DNA of 64,000 nt from Thalassia testudinum (taxonomy: Eukaryota > Streptophyta > Magnoliopsida > Alismatales > Hydrocharitaceae), in NCBI GenBank assembly GCA_037157565.1, contig JAZHRO010000039.1, positions 48,732,001 through 48,796,000 of the forward strand, in the 5' to 3' direction. Position numbers and translations under genes: made by a program. This document shows positions 1 to 11,078 of this stretch, piece by piece. Under the pieces are notes generated by a model. The model saw only the letters and a list, made by a program, of their open reading frames with translations, was not told where the DNA came from and did not search any database. Position 1 is the stretch's first letter; each line of letters opens with the position of its first letter.

Positions 1-404
1 ACGAATATCCGAGTGCTCAGTAGCAAAGGCTTCGTCCCAATGGGAAGTGACCTTGGCCTCAAAATCGTCATGGTGAGTCTCAAGGTTCCTAACCAAAGTG
101 TGAATGTCACCAAAGGTAGATATGTTCCAGTGTTGAAGGGACTTCTTAAGGGACTAGTGTTTGAAGTAGAACAGGTCAATGGGGTTGGAGGAAGACCCAA
201 TACTAGTAGAGGACCAGATGTTTGAGACAAGAGTGAGGAAACTCGGATCACGCAACCACATATTTTGGAAGCAAAAAGGTCTCGGCCTAAAAGGGAGGGG
301 ACTCTGGACAGAGAAGAAAATGGGTGCGTGATTGGAGTTCCTTCTACATAAGTATCTAACTTCCTGCAAGAGAGAAAGACAAGTAGGAGAGACAAAAATG
401 CTGT

Positions 405-981
405 CTAATTTTTCATAAATCCTAGTGCTACCCTTCCTACTGTTACACTAGGTGAGTTGGTTACCACCCGTAGGGAACTCAAGTAGACCAAGAGAGTCCT
501 TCCAGGAGCAGAAGTCAATAGCCTAGGACTCGCGGAAAGGATGTCCCCCACTTTTCTCAAAAGCCCTAAGAATGTAGTTGAAGTCTCCCCCAATTAGCCA
601 GGGAGTAGGGAGAGAGGGATGCAAAAGAGAGAGGTGATCCCAAAGTCCAGAGCGAGCGTTAGCAGAATAGGAGGCATAGACACCAGTGAGGCAAATCGTA
701 GAAGACTGAGTCCTGCAACAGACAGAGATGGTTTGAGGCATGTCCTATAAGAGAGTCAAGTCTAAGGAATCCTTCCAGAGGCACCAAATATTGGGAGAGA
801 GGACATCAGCCAAGACGTTGGAAAACCCAATAGAATTTCTAAGAACAAAGGCGAGTGATCTATCAGCGAAAGGTTCGAAGGGGAACAAAATATCCAGAGA
901 GAGATCTTGAATCAAGGATTTGAGACGATTCGAGGTAGGGAGGCTCAAAACACCCCTACAGTTCCAGAAGAGTCCCTTCAT
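405..981 (-). pseudogene. LINE-1 ORF2 N-terminus: apurinic-type endonuclease (broken)
   Basis: In L1 elements this domain nicks target DNA to prime reverse transcription. The first ATG is at 981 and starts MKGLFWNCRG, the usual LINE endonuclease opening (an Asn early in the fold). Further on come the motifs GVYAS and IGGDFN, the latter containing the conserved Asp-Phe-Asn. A stop near 742 and another near 520 break the frame. The upstream ORF1 frame appears to end in a TGA overlapping this ATG (ATGA). No residues beyond the endonuclease fold can be assigned in the remaining 400 bases except a helical linker similar to LINE-B. Confidence 0.8.
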
Positions 982-2791
982 TTGGAACAAGATCTAGATA
1001 ATGATTTGCAACGGCTTCTAGTCATCCTACCTACAACTCTCTGTTGTCACCTCCACGGGCTCCTGCAGACCTCAAGGAGGAGAGTGCCTCATATGCAGTA
1101 GGCTGAGAGGGGCAGGGCACTAGGTCCAAGTAATCCAAGAAACCTTGAGGATCAGCATCCAAAAATTTAGAGGAGTTAACATCATTGCTTGCAAGAGTAT
1201 GCCCTGCTAAAGAAATGATTTCCCAAATTTCTGGTGAGTCAGGGTCTAGATCTGGAGGGGGGATGGGAAGGTATATATGTCAAGAAGGAGGGAAATCGGT
1301 TTCCAGGGTGACAGGGGTAGGTTGGGGGGATGAAGGGGGAGGGAACAGGGTAGTGGAGCTGGAGGAAGGGAGATTAGCCATCAGGGGAGGAGGATTAGGA
1401 GATCCAACAGCTAACAGCCGTGGGGGCAAACCAGAGGAGCAAATGAAGTCGTGAAAAATAGGGATCGTGGAGATGGGGATGGAAAGACAAGCGTCATCCA
1501 AAATAACAATCCACAGTTGATTAAAACCAGAAGCATTGGAGGACCAAATAAAGCAAGCTCGGTAGGCGAATAAATCAGAGAAGACACAAGGAAACCGCGA
1601 ACGAAGAACAAAAGCATCAGAGGGCTCAACGACCACCTGCAAGCTTTGGTGGCCGCGGCATCCTGGAGAGTGAGACTCTCGCCATCCAATAGGTCCTCCA
1701 AGGACATAGGGAACTTAGTTTTTTTAGGGAGGAGGCACAGCTTTCTCTTACGCTTCTCCCTCTTCTTGGCCCTCAGGGAGGTACCGGCCGGTCATGGGCT
1801 CCTAAGGGAAGAGAACAGGCTGAATCCCCTGCCAGGGAGTCAACCCCCTTGTCCACTAGGGGAGTAGGCGAAGAAAGCTAGCTCGGGGGGTCACTCGGTG
1901 CTGGAGGAGGCTCGGGCTCCATCTGGCAGGGGACCACCTGAGGGAGATCGATTGCGGCTATGTCAGCAGCACCTGGAAGGGAAAAGGAGGAACATGATAG
2001 GAGCGAGTGACCAATCTTGTGACAAAAGGCACAACAAAGGGGGAGTTTTTCATAAACCACCTTTTGCTTGATCAACGAGGAGCCATTCAAGATTTGGATC
2101 GAGGCCGGTCGCTCTGCAAGAAGGTTAAGCTCAACACAGACCTGGGGGTAACTAGGTCAAAGGCCTTGCAGCGTCTTCGGATTGACGCAGATCGAGAGCT
2201 GAGCTAATAGGCCAATGAGAGGAGGGCATTGGGATGAACGAGGTGGAGATTTAGGCCTAGGAAACCAACCCATATCGAAGCCGTGGTCACCAGAGAGTCG
2301 GTATGGAACTGAGCAGACCAGCGGATAAATTGGAGGTGATGCACTCCCACGGTTATCGAGACAACCAAGAAAAGCTTGCAGAAGTCAAGATAAGATCCAC
2401 AACGCACAAGCCAGTGCCTCATGTCTGGCGAGATCAAGGAGAAGTCTGAAAGTCAGAACTTGCGAGAGAGGAGATCCTTCACCTCCTAGAAAGGTGGTTT
2501 AGGGCCCATTGCCCAGATGACAACAGAGGACTCCAAGCTTTTGGGTAAGTCGCCAACCTCCGAGGGGGAGAACGCAGTGCACACCTCTCCGAGGTGAAGG
2601 GTCGGGAGGCGAACGGGTAGGGCAAGTTCCACAAAGGTCGCAGGTGGCTCCAAAGGAGGAGCAGCCGCCACAGAAGTGAACGAGGGTTTAACGGGTGAGG
2701 AAGATCGGGAGGCCTTCGTCATTAGGGAGTGGGTCGAGGGCTCCATGAGTGTAAGCAAACTCGCAGGCCTAAGGAGGCGTGAGGGAGCCAC
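982..2791 (-). pseudogene. LINE-1 ORF1: gag-like protein with CCHC knuckle (broken)
   Basis: Plant LINE ORF1 proteins bind RNA and chaperone nucleic acid. Near 2010-2070 the frame reads KLPLCCAFCHKIGHSLLSC, which fits C-x2-C-x4-H-x4-C. Upstream (about 2100-2450) is a DUF4283-like stretch with IRW, FHTDS and WVGF. Upstream again is an Ala/Pro-rich N-terminus. The reading frame is cut into at least four pieces by stops. Its C-terminal third (about 1000-1870) is low-complexity and Ser/Pro-rich. Compare the better preserved copy at 17800-19564. Confidence 0.7.
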
Positions 2792-2960
2792 CAGAGGAGA
2801 AAGCTACCACGTAGGATGCGAAGTAGTGGGGCATAGTAGCGCATGAAAGCTCCTCGAGGGAGGCATCAACGGAGCCGGGTGGTGGCCCTCCCCACCAAGG
2901 GAAGAGGGGGGCGTCGAGAGGAGAAACCCTATTTGGGTGGCGGGGCTTGAAGTCTTACCG

Positions 2961-4480
2961 AGCACTTGATCTGGGTCGTTCGATTATACACGTCAAATTC
3001 AAACTAATTCAAATTTTCCCACGATTATATTGGAAACCACTATTCAACTCACAATGGTTTCCTTAAATCACGCAACAAATCAATTAACAGCTATTTATTG
3101 TAGTTTCCAATTATGCACCACAAAACATGGTAAGATTATTTTTGCTATAATAGATGAACTTTTATTCCTTTTCTTGTTGCCGTCATCCTTCGACCAAGCA
3201 GAGGAAAAGACTGTGCTCTAAAGATCAAGCTTAATCTATAGTGTTTGCAGTCATTTTTTATAGCCAGGTATGTTGTATAATCACCTGTAGATGTCTTTCA
3301 AGTCTTATATATCAATCATACGTGTTTCATGGAACGAATATGTTCATTGACAGTAGGGACATATGGATTTGTTGGTTTTGAATGAAGTTTTACTATTGAG
3401 GAACTCGATCCAGGTATTTATTGATGAAACATTGCTATTGAGTTTATGAAATTCACCATGAGTTTGTAATACATAAGTAATATGCATTAGATGATACGTA
3501 TTCTGTGACGTGATTTTAAATGGATTTGCATCTATTTCGTAGTTATTTTATTCTTAGGATTGATGAATGGATCTGGTTTGAACCAGAATATGGATGAATC
3601 CTTGATCGTTGAAGATGATATCAAAGGTACTAATCTATGAACCATTCTTTACTGAGTTGTAACATGACTTTACTCAGTATGATATTACTAAAGTGATGGA
3701 GTACATTACATTGAATATGCACGAACGACACCTAATATAACGTGTATGTTATTGAAATCAATATTTGCAATACATTATGTAAATGGAATCCACACTTGCA
3801 ATACAAGAAGATGTTCGCATTACAATTGCACACAATGTCATAAGGACAAATGTTGTAATACAAACCGTATAATGTTGAATAATGGATGATGAATCTGTAT
3901 TACCACCTTCCTTTTTAATATTTTATAAAGCCCCCAAAATCATAAGTATTTGTATTCTCGCTCATTTTAAAATGATGCAATTCTATACACTTAATACGCA
4001 ATACCAACGTCTACTATAAGAAATGTATGTATTATAAATCCATATATGTAATACATCTGAATGTTCGCAATACAACCACACTCAGTATTGTATTACAGCT
4101 TATAATAGGGTCGCAATACTACACATGTTGCTCCACATCTTCCATCTGAAGGCAATGAGATTGTACTACAACATACAATTCATTCATATTCCATCACATG
4201 TTGCATTACATTTACAATGGAATGTCAATGGCATAGATGTCTTCTTTTAAATGTATATTTTTTGGCTCATTTTCTTTACAGCACTTCATTTTTATTATAG
4301 CTGCAATTACAGATAATCAATTCTCATCCCCAAAACCCTCTAAGATGGACAATTTTTTGCAACACTAGGTATACTATCAAACTTATTATGTCATTTAAAT
4401 TCAGTTAATATTGTCGTTTGCCCAACTAAAATCATACATTTCAAATTTGCAAATTAAAATATGCACTTTCATCATTTTTT
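2961..4480. other. AT-rich sequence without a gene, probable 5' flank of a MULE
   Basis: No coding region is recognisable. The sequence is AT-rich and, from about 3700, is crowded with short GCAATAC/GTAATAC-type words. It lies directly upstream of the FAR1-like transposase relic on the plus strand, so it may be the element's 5' untranslated/subterminal region. No terminal inverted repeat could be identified by eye. Confidence 0.4.
3700..4260. repeat. Dispersed GCAATAC / GTAATAC words upstream of the MULE relic
   Basis: About fifteen near-matches to GCAATAC, GTAATAC, GTATTAC or GCATTAC occur on both strands in 560 bases (for example near 3770, 3800, 3823, 3857, 4003, 4050, 4067, 4100, 4204). 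The same words recur at 10790-10890 and 20131-20255, which were adjacent to each other before LINE-B inserted. Subterminal repeats of this sort are typical transposase or host-factor binding sites in MULEs, but that role is inferred. Confidence 0.5.
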
Positions 4481-5540
4481 TTGCTAATTGGCAAGCATAC
4501 AGTCATTGCAATCGACGAAAATCGTAAAATTCAATTAGTTGAGGAGAATGATCTCAAAGACATAACCCCTAAGGTTGGAATGCAAAGACATAACTCCATC
4601 ACGGAAGCTAAAAATTTCTATGAAAACTATGCAATTGCCGGAAGCTTTATCATAAGAAAGAGCAGCACCAAGTTTTCGTTTGATCTGTTTTCCAAAGAAA
4701 ATCATTTATCATATAAGAAGTTTGTATGTTCCTCACAAGGTTTCTCGAAGAAGTTGATTGATGTGTTAACCAACAAGTATCCATCCTTTTCAGACTCCAT
4801 CTCGAGATCAACATCACCATCATTGGGGAGCTTGAAAAGGAGGTACGGAACCATCAGGACTTGTTGTATGGCCAAGATGACATCAAGTTCATTACACACA
4901 ATAACAAATGGGAAATTCTGAAATTTATCGACGATCACAACCATCTGGTACCATCTCCAAGGAAGAAGTGGTACCTGAAACCCATGAAGAAGATCAATGA
5001 TCACACAAAGGTAATCCTTGAAATGCTTTTGGATGTGGATATACCAGCAAATAAGTAGGTAGCCTTTTTGCAGAAGCACGGTAGACTCGACGAGAGGCTT
5101 GCTAATATTGTGAGGGATATATACAACTTGAAAAGTGCGAGAGAAAAATGATATCAGGCCATGATGCACAGATGTTGATTGACCATTTCTAGATGTGTAA
5201 ATCGAAAACACCTGAATTTTTTTCTCATACATGGTTGATGATGACTAGTGTCTGACACATTGCATGTGGATAGACCTCGTATGTATGGAGGATTGCAAGC
5301 TATTTGGTGATGTTGTATCATTTGACACAACATATAATACTAATAAGTATAAACTCATTTTTGCCACATTTTATGGGGTCAATCACCACAAGAAAACAGT
5401 AACATTTGGTAACAGATTTCTTATGAATGAGTAGAAGGAATCATTTGAATGGTTATTTAATAGATTTATCGAGGCAGTTTATACACACTCGTCTTCCATT
5501 GTAACCGATTAGGATCCATCTATTTCTGCTGCAGTACTTG
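4481..5540 (+). pseudogene. FAR1-like Mutator (MULE) transposase, degraded
   Basis: The 4520-4745 segment encodes a FAR1-type DNA-binding domain: VGMQRHNSITEAKNFYENYA, then IIRKSS and KKFVCSSQGF. At 4900-4960 follows the second half with a HNHLVPSP motif. At 5295-5520 the MULE catalytic core is clear: FGDVVSFDTTYNTNKY, then FYGVNHHKKTVTFG and FEWLFNRFIEA. The first catalytic Asp (FDTTY) is present. The second motif reads TD-stop-DP, so the Gln of TDQDP has become TAG, and a TAG also replaces Trp after FLMNE. Similarity stops at about 5540, before the third acidic residue. FAR1/FHY3 host genes descend from this family, but the breaks favour a dead transposon over a host gene. Confidence 0.8.
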
Positions 5541-7573
5541 GCAATCCAAGTATTAGCCCTATGTCGTTGATAAACGTCAGTTTATCATCATTCTTATGCC
5601 CTAAAATAGATCTAGCTCTTTGGATTTTAACTATATAAACAAGTTTTCGGGCAACATTTAGGCATTTAACTAGGATAGGCATGCATTGCATTTTAGTTGT
5701 ATTTTTAATGTTTACTTGAGTGTCAGGGATAGATAGAAAGTCAAATCCCACATACCTTGGCTCTCATGAAGGCAAAAGATGAAGAAGAAGCTTATATCAG
5801 CTAGATCTAGCTCATCTCAGCTAGTTCCTAGCTCATTCTAGGTGGATCAACTCATCCCTAGCTCCATTTAGCTCATCTCAACTGAATGGTAGCTCTAGTT
5901 AGTTCACCTTAGCTCCATTCAACTCACCTTAGTTGGATGGCAGGTCAAACTAGCTCAAGTCAGTTGATCCCAGCTCCATTCCAGCTCCTTCAACACAAAA
6001 GAGTTCACTGGAAGTTCAACCTGACTAGGACTAGCTACTAGCTAGACTTGGTCAGCTGAAGATGACCTTAACCAGCTCAGTCCAGCTCAAGTCTTGCTCT
6101 CAAAGGCTCAACTTAGCTCAACTTAGTTGAGCTGAGCTACTTGACCTAAGCTAACTCAGTAATCTTCGGGAAGATCAGACCCAACTCACCTCAGCTCACA
6201 TTAGCAGAAGCCAGCTCATCTTAGCTTGTCTTAGCAACTAGCAAAGAACTAGCAAGCTAAGCCAGCTAAGGTAGCTCCTTGCAGCTCTCTTCAGTAGCCA
6301 CCAGCTCCAGTGCAACTCAAGACAACTTCCTTGAGCTCACCACCTCCAAAACCCTAGCTCCCTCTACCTCTCTTGCCAACTCCCTACTAGCTAAGCTAGC
6401 TTAGCTAGTCCACCTCCATGGCATCCCAACCTAACCCTAAAACCCACCTAACTAGCTCTACCAAATAAGCCTACCTAAGCTCCACCTAAGCTACCTCCAC
6501 TTTCCACCTCATGTTGGCACCACCACCATACATCCCTTCACCCCTCAACCACCACTAGAAGTGGTGCCAACCAACCATAACTACCCCTTGTTTTGGAGCC
6601 AAAACAAGGGGGCAATCCTAGCCCTATACATCAACTTCCAAGCCATCTCCACCATCCCTTTTCCCTCAAAAACCAACCCTTCCAGAATGTACCCCTTTTG
6701 GTGCCAAAAACATACACTCTTACACTCGTGGACGTCCACCAAAGGGTGGATTCCACCCATAACCACCACCTCCCACAACCCTTGAGATGGCGCCAACTAT
6801 CCTACACCATAGGATCCTACAACCACCCTTGAAAGCCCATTTTAGCCCTCCACTCAATCCACACCAACTACCCCTTCTCCTTTCCTATTTATACCCTATC
6901 TAACCACCACCATATCCATATCTTCTCCCTTTGTATGTTCCACCATTACACCACCTACACCTAAGGCCAAGGATGAAGAAGAGAAGAAGATCAAGGGGGC
7001 AACCTACCCGCCCCCTTGGTGCCTTCTTCCTCATTCTTCTTCTCCCTTGTGTCATGCCAAGGAGGAAGCCTTCATCTAGGGGGACATCCGGGCAAGAGGA
7101 GGAACAAGGGTGGTGGACGTCCACCCTTGAAGGAGGCTTGGAGGAGGACCATTTGAAGGAGGAAGCCAAAGAAGCTTTTAAGTAGCTTAGTGCACCACAC
7201 CCCCTCTCTTCTAATTACTCTAAGCGCACTTGCCTATGGTAGGCTTAGAGGAGAAGGCTTCATTATTGTCACTTAGGGTTAGATGATAGGTGTAGTATAA
7301 TCATCTCATATTTCGTTGCCCGATTGTTTTTAAAATTCTAAAAACAACAAAAATCAAAATCACAAAAACAAAGTTCAGATTTGAGAGGTGAGAGAGAGAA
7401 CCAACTTTGTGACTAACAAATTGGCCTCCTTGGACGACCCTAGATACTCCATTATTTAAGTATTATAAATTTTAAAAGTTGATTGCGAACTTACGTATTA
7501 CGACTTAAAACCCTAATATTATCAAATCACATATTTTTCGTATTAGTCGTCACATGAGAACTCCATAAGCCTA
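5541..7573. other. Unclassified repeat-like segment replacing the end of the MULE gene
   Basis: Protein similarity to the MULE ends near 5540 and does not resume. The segment contains an AGCT-rich block (5796-6470), a proline/lysine-coding low-complexity part with two GTGGACGTCCAC palindromes, and an AT-rich end with runs such as AACAACAAAAATC. It could be a fragment of an LTR of an unrecognised retroelement. I found no paired LTR, primer site or protein domain. It was contiguous with 10268 onwards before the solo LTR at 7574 inserted. Confidence 0.35.
5796..6470. repeat. AGCT-rich low-complexity block
   Basis: The palindromic tetramer AGCT occurs dozens of times in about 675 bases, usually as AGCTCA, AGCTAG or AGCTCC, at irregular spacing. 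No fixed unit length is visible, so it is a degenerate simple repeat and not a clean satellite. Confidence 0.7.
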
Positions 7574-10262
7574 TGTTGTCCAAGTTTCGTTGAGTGTTAA
7601 ATATATGCGTCATAGTATAGTTGACAAAATCTTGCAACAAACATTTAAATTTATAAACCAGATTCTAAAATGAAGTCTGAGGCCATTTGCAAGAAGCAAG
7701 TATGGAATTCACATATTAATTTTCATTCAGAATCAATGTGCACAATAATAACAAATATGCAATGAATAAGTATGATCAAATTGTTATTCAATGAAGCTCA
7801 CAAGATCATGGAATCAAAAAGAAAAGAGAATAAAAACAATGGTGATTTGAATCACCACTTATTCTCTTTAATTAAGCATGTATTCAATTACTCAAATTAT
7901 TCAACAATACTCAATCAGGATTCAATATTAACTATAGTACTTAAATCATTCAACAGTAACCAGAATAATCCTCAATCAGATGACAGGAATGTAGCATAAG
8001 ATAGCTTAAGTGTAAACAAACCACAGTGCCTCACAGAAGGCACACAAGCACAAGGCCTTCTCTTCCAAGCTTTCTTCTTCTTCAGAACCTTCGCAAGCCT
8101 TCTTAAGGCCTTCTTTCACAAACACACACGGCTAACACTTGGCTAGTTTTTAGCACAAGACCAAACCTTCAAAGAGAAAAACCCTCCCTCTCTCTCTCAC
8201 AAATCCCTCCTCTCTCAAAGACCCAGCATATTCGGGTATACGGGCACGAACAGTAACCGGGTAATCTGGTGTGAACAGGGACCAGGCCTGCAGGCGTGTA
8301 TTGCAGGCAAGATGTGAGCGGTCAGGTAAGTGGGTAGGCGAGTGTGCGTGGGGACCCAATCCCCATGTACTTGGATGGAAAGATGACATCACAAATTTTT
8401 TATGTGCTTACAGGCGCCCTTCGCTCTACGATGTGGCACTAAGGAGCCACTCCTTCGCACAACGCAACTGGGATGATGCTTCACCAATTAGAAGTGCTGC
8501 AATTGCTGAAGTCTTCGATTAAGGCACTGGAGGGCTTTGCAATCTTCGTCCATAGCTATTGGAAGAGGTGGCAGGGTATATGGCAACCAGAGAGGGGCAG
8601 ACAACGTCAGAGATGACAAAGGTGACGACGGAGGACGATGACTACCTGAAACATGAGATAAGGCCTCACGGCCACTCTAGAATATCTCAGGCAAATAGCC
8701 AAGTGATGGCGAAGGTGGTGATGATGTTGGCGTGGCATGGGCGTGCATGTGGTGGTGTGGCAAACTCAGGGTAGGTGCTTGGTGGTGGGTGAGTTTAGTG
8801 GAGCGTTGGAGTGGGTGGAACATGGAATAAGGAGAGGGGTTTTGTGTGGATGGACGAGGCAGAGCTTTTGAAGGTGAAGCAGGTGCATTTGGTGGTCTGT
8901 AGCGGGTGGGAGGCTACGCCAGAGCGTCACCGGAGCGGAGGGAGACGATGGAGAAGAGAGGTGAATGGCGGTCTAAACAAGAGAATAAGGGGTTAATTCT
9001 AAACTAGAGGAAGAAAGGGAGAGAGAGAGAGAGAGACCTAATTTCCCGTGTGAAAGGGGAGAGATGGCGCCGGCTGTGATTGGCCAGTGTCGCAGAAGAG
9101 GAATTCTCTAGTGGTGGAATGACAAGGAAAAAGGGGGATTAGAGGGCTTCTGCCGGTGTCGCGAAAAGCGAAGGAATGCAAGGAAGGCAATCTCACTGCT
9201 TATGGTATGTGGCAGCAAGCGAGGAAGTCAAGGAAGAAGACATCATCGGAGCTGGTCGGAGGAGACCGAAGATAGGGAAAGAAGATTTTTGGCCTTGTAC
9301 CTAGCTAAGGAAGAGCGATTGTGCACGAGGAAGCTTTATAGAGCTTTAGGGCATGCTCTAGATTAAGAAACAAGCCTGATTGGCTAGCTTAGGAATCAAG
9401 AAGCACCCACTGATCTTATGGGTTCGTATGGCCAATCAAATGCGATTTGGGATCCAAACCTGGACTCAATCAATTCTCCATGGTTTGAACATCAATCCTA
9501 CCAAACTTGGTGGGATTTGATGGTGATTTGAATAGGATTAGTGGAGGTCAAATCTTGCTTGGAGGTTGGGTTGAGCTCAATGGCAGCAGGGACCTACTTA
9601 CGGAAAAGATAACAAAGTTAGGGACCAATCTGCAAGGATTTCAAAAGTTGAGGGGCTAATTGAGAGAAAAAGAGTATGACTGGACTAAAATGTAAACTTG
9701 GTCAAGATGAACTCTGATTGGGTCCAAGTTTTGGTACAAACCTAATTTGGACCCAAGGAATCTGATGGTGAAGTCAGATTTCAATTTTGACCAATTTTGA
9801 CTCGATAATTTGCATAGAAACCCAAATTAGGGTAGAATTATATCTGTGACTCTGTTTGAGGTCAAAATAGCTTCCAACGTTCAAATCAAAGATAAAAGAC
9901 CTCATGGAATATTTTTATATGAATTTTATCCTGACTAGAACCTCTGTTATTCAAGTGGATCTGAAATTAGGGTTTTGGGAGCTGAATTAGTTCTTGAAGT
10001 GTGTGAAACCCTATTTCTGTCTGTGTGGACCTTCTTATTAGTCTTTAATGCTCATTAAACCTTATATTAACCGCGGGAAAACTCTATGGTTACTATGCAT
10101 TCATGATATGATGTTCAAATTACAGAATTAACCCTAATTTAATGCATTCTTCTTAGAAAGGATATGTAGGGAATTACAACTCTCAGGCGATTATGTAGGA
10201 GTATTTGCCACTTGATTCTGATTAGTTAAAGCTAGTTATGGCTCATGATGATGTTATCATCA
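7574..10262 (-). mobile_element. Solo LTR, family A (older subtype)
   Basis: The sequence aligns with the LARD1 LTR end to end in the same orientation: TGTT...GTTTCGT at the left, the pyrimidine-rich and GC-rich middle, the block with AAATTTTGGTAC-type words, and ...CTAGTTATGGCTCATGATG..ATCATCA at the right. Length is 2689 bases. Flanks are gccta (7569-7573) and accta (10263-10267), a target duplication with one mismatch. No internal region or second LTR follows, so it is a solo LTR left by unequal recombination. The promoter palindrome is not recognisable in this copy. Confidence 0.8.
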
Positions 10263-10879
10263 ACCTATGTCCAAACAAGAATTTCCCATTCCCTTCGTAC
10301 CTCTCTATAATCCAATGGAGTACCTTGTAGTCGATTGACACCTTTACTAACCCCACCAATCTATAGAAAGTCATTTTCTCTAACAACTTTTGTTGCTTAT
10401 CCATGAGCGAATGCTTATCCAAAAATTCCTTGAAGTATTGTATGTAGCAACGATATTGAACTGATTCCCTAACTGTAATACATTAAAATTAAAATGAGAT
10501 GTTTTAATTAACGAGTACATCCAAAACAACATTTTAATTTTCATACGATATATAGCGTGTACTAACATCTGAACTTCTTTCCCTCGTTCCCATCATTACT
10601 TGACACATAGAGTTCCTATGATGAATTTGTTTTTTACAGCCGCTTGGGCTGCACATCATCACTTTTATTGTTGGATGACCCTTGGACTGCACTTTTAAAT
10701 CATTTATTCGAACGATATTCTATGCTCTTTTTGGCCACTGATCTCCTTTCTCCAGACATGTTGTCATCTACACAACTCAATTGCATTACAAGTGTTGCAC
10801 CAAAAAACAAAAATTGTACTAGTCTTTAATTTTAATACAACAATTGTCCCATCTTGACATTCGTATTACAACATGTCAG
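10263..10879 (-). other. AT-rich relic with a possible exon of a MULE accessory (Ulp1/DUF1985-like) gene
   Basis: Read on the minus strand, about 10470 down to 10265 is open and gives a helical sequence containing KLLEKMTFYRLVGLVKV and VLHWIIERYEG, preceded by a possible acceptor (ATTACAG). The pattern reminds me of N-terminal regions of Ulp1-associated proteins carried by some plant MULEs, but this is recollection without alignment. The rest is AT-rich with GCATTAC-type words near LINE-B. Confidence 0.25.
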
Positions 10880-10892
10880 CATTGCAATATTC
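10880..10892. repeat. Left target-site duplication of LINE-B
   Basis: The 13-mer cattgcaatattc here is repeated exactly at 20133-20145, immediately outside LINE-B. It abuts the T-run that is the complement of the LINE poly(A) tail. Confidence 0.92.
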
Positions 10893-11078
10893 TTTTTTTT
10901 TTTACGAAATATGGGAGTCAATATTATTCATCCCCCACTCCCTGGAGGCTATCAAAAAGAGGCAAGGGGACTAGACCAATACCCACCTAGTACCTGCAAA
11001 AGTGGATCACGACTCGTAGCCTAGTACAGAAGAAACATAACTAACCAGCCAAAATCACCAAAAAACCAAGCTGCTACC

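Larger units (their letters stand above)
1..2960 (-). mobile_element. LINE-1: L1-type non-LTR retrotransposon, 5' part
   Basis: This is the 5' two-thirds of a minus-strand plant L1-type LINE. From right to left it holds a GC-rich leader, a degenerate ORF1 (DUF4283-like region and CCHC knuckle), and the endonuclease start of ORF2. The rest (RT, RNase H, tail) lies left of the window. Order and protein similarity match LINE-B at 10893-20132, so both belong to one family. The right boundary is estimated from the change from GC-rich sequence to AT-rich sequence near 2950-2990. Stops and frameshifts show it is dead. Confidence 0.85.

Noticed and set aside
4481..5540. A functional FAR1/FHY3-like host transcription factor
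   Set aside because: In-frame stops interrupt both the catalytic core and linker, and the gene ends abruptly at 5540. A dead MULE explains it better.
5796..6470. CRISPR-like or satellite array
   Set aside because: No constant repeat or spacer length; the AGCT words are irregular.
10268..10570. Confident call of a Ulp1-like protease gene
   Set aside because: Only a short helical stretch is readable, the catalytic His-Asp-Cys region is absent, and the likeness is from memory.
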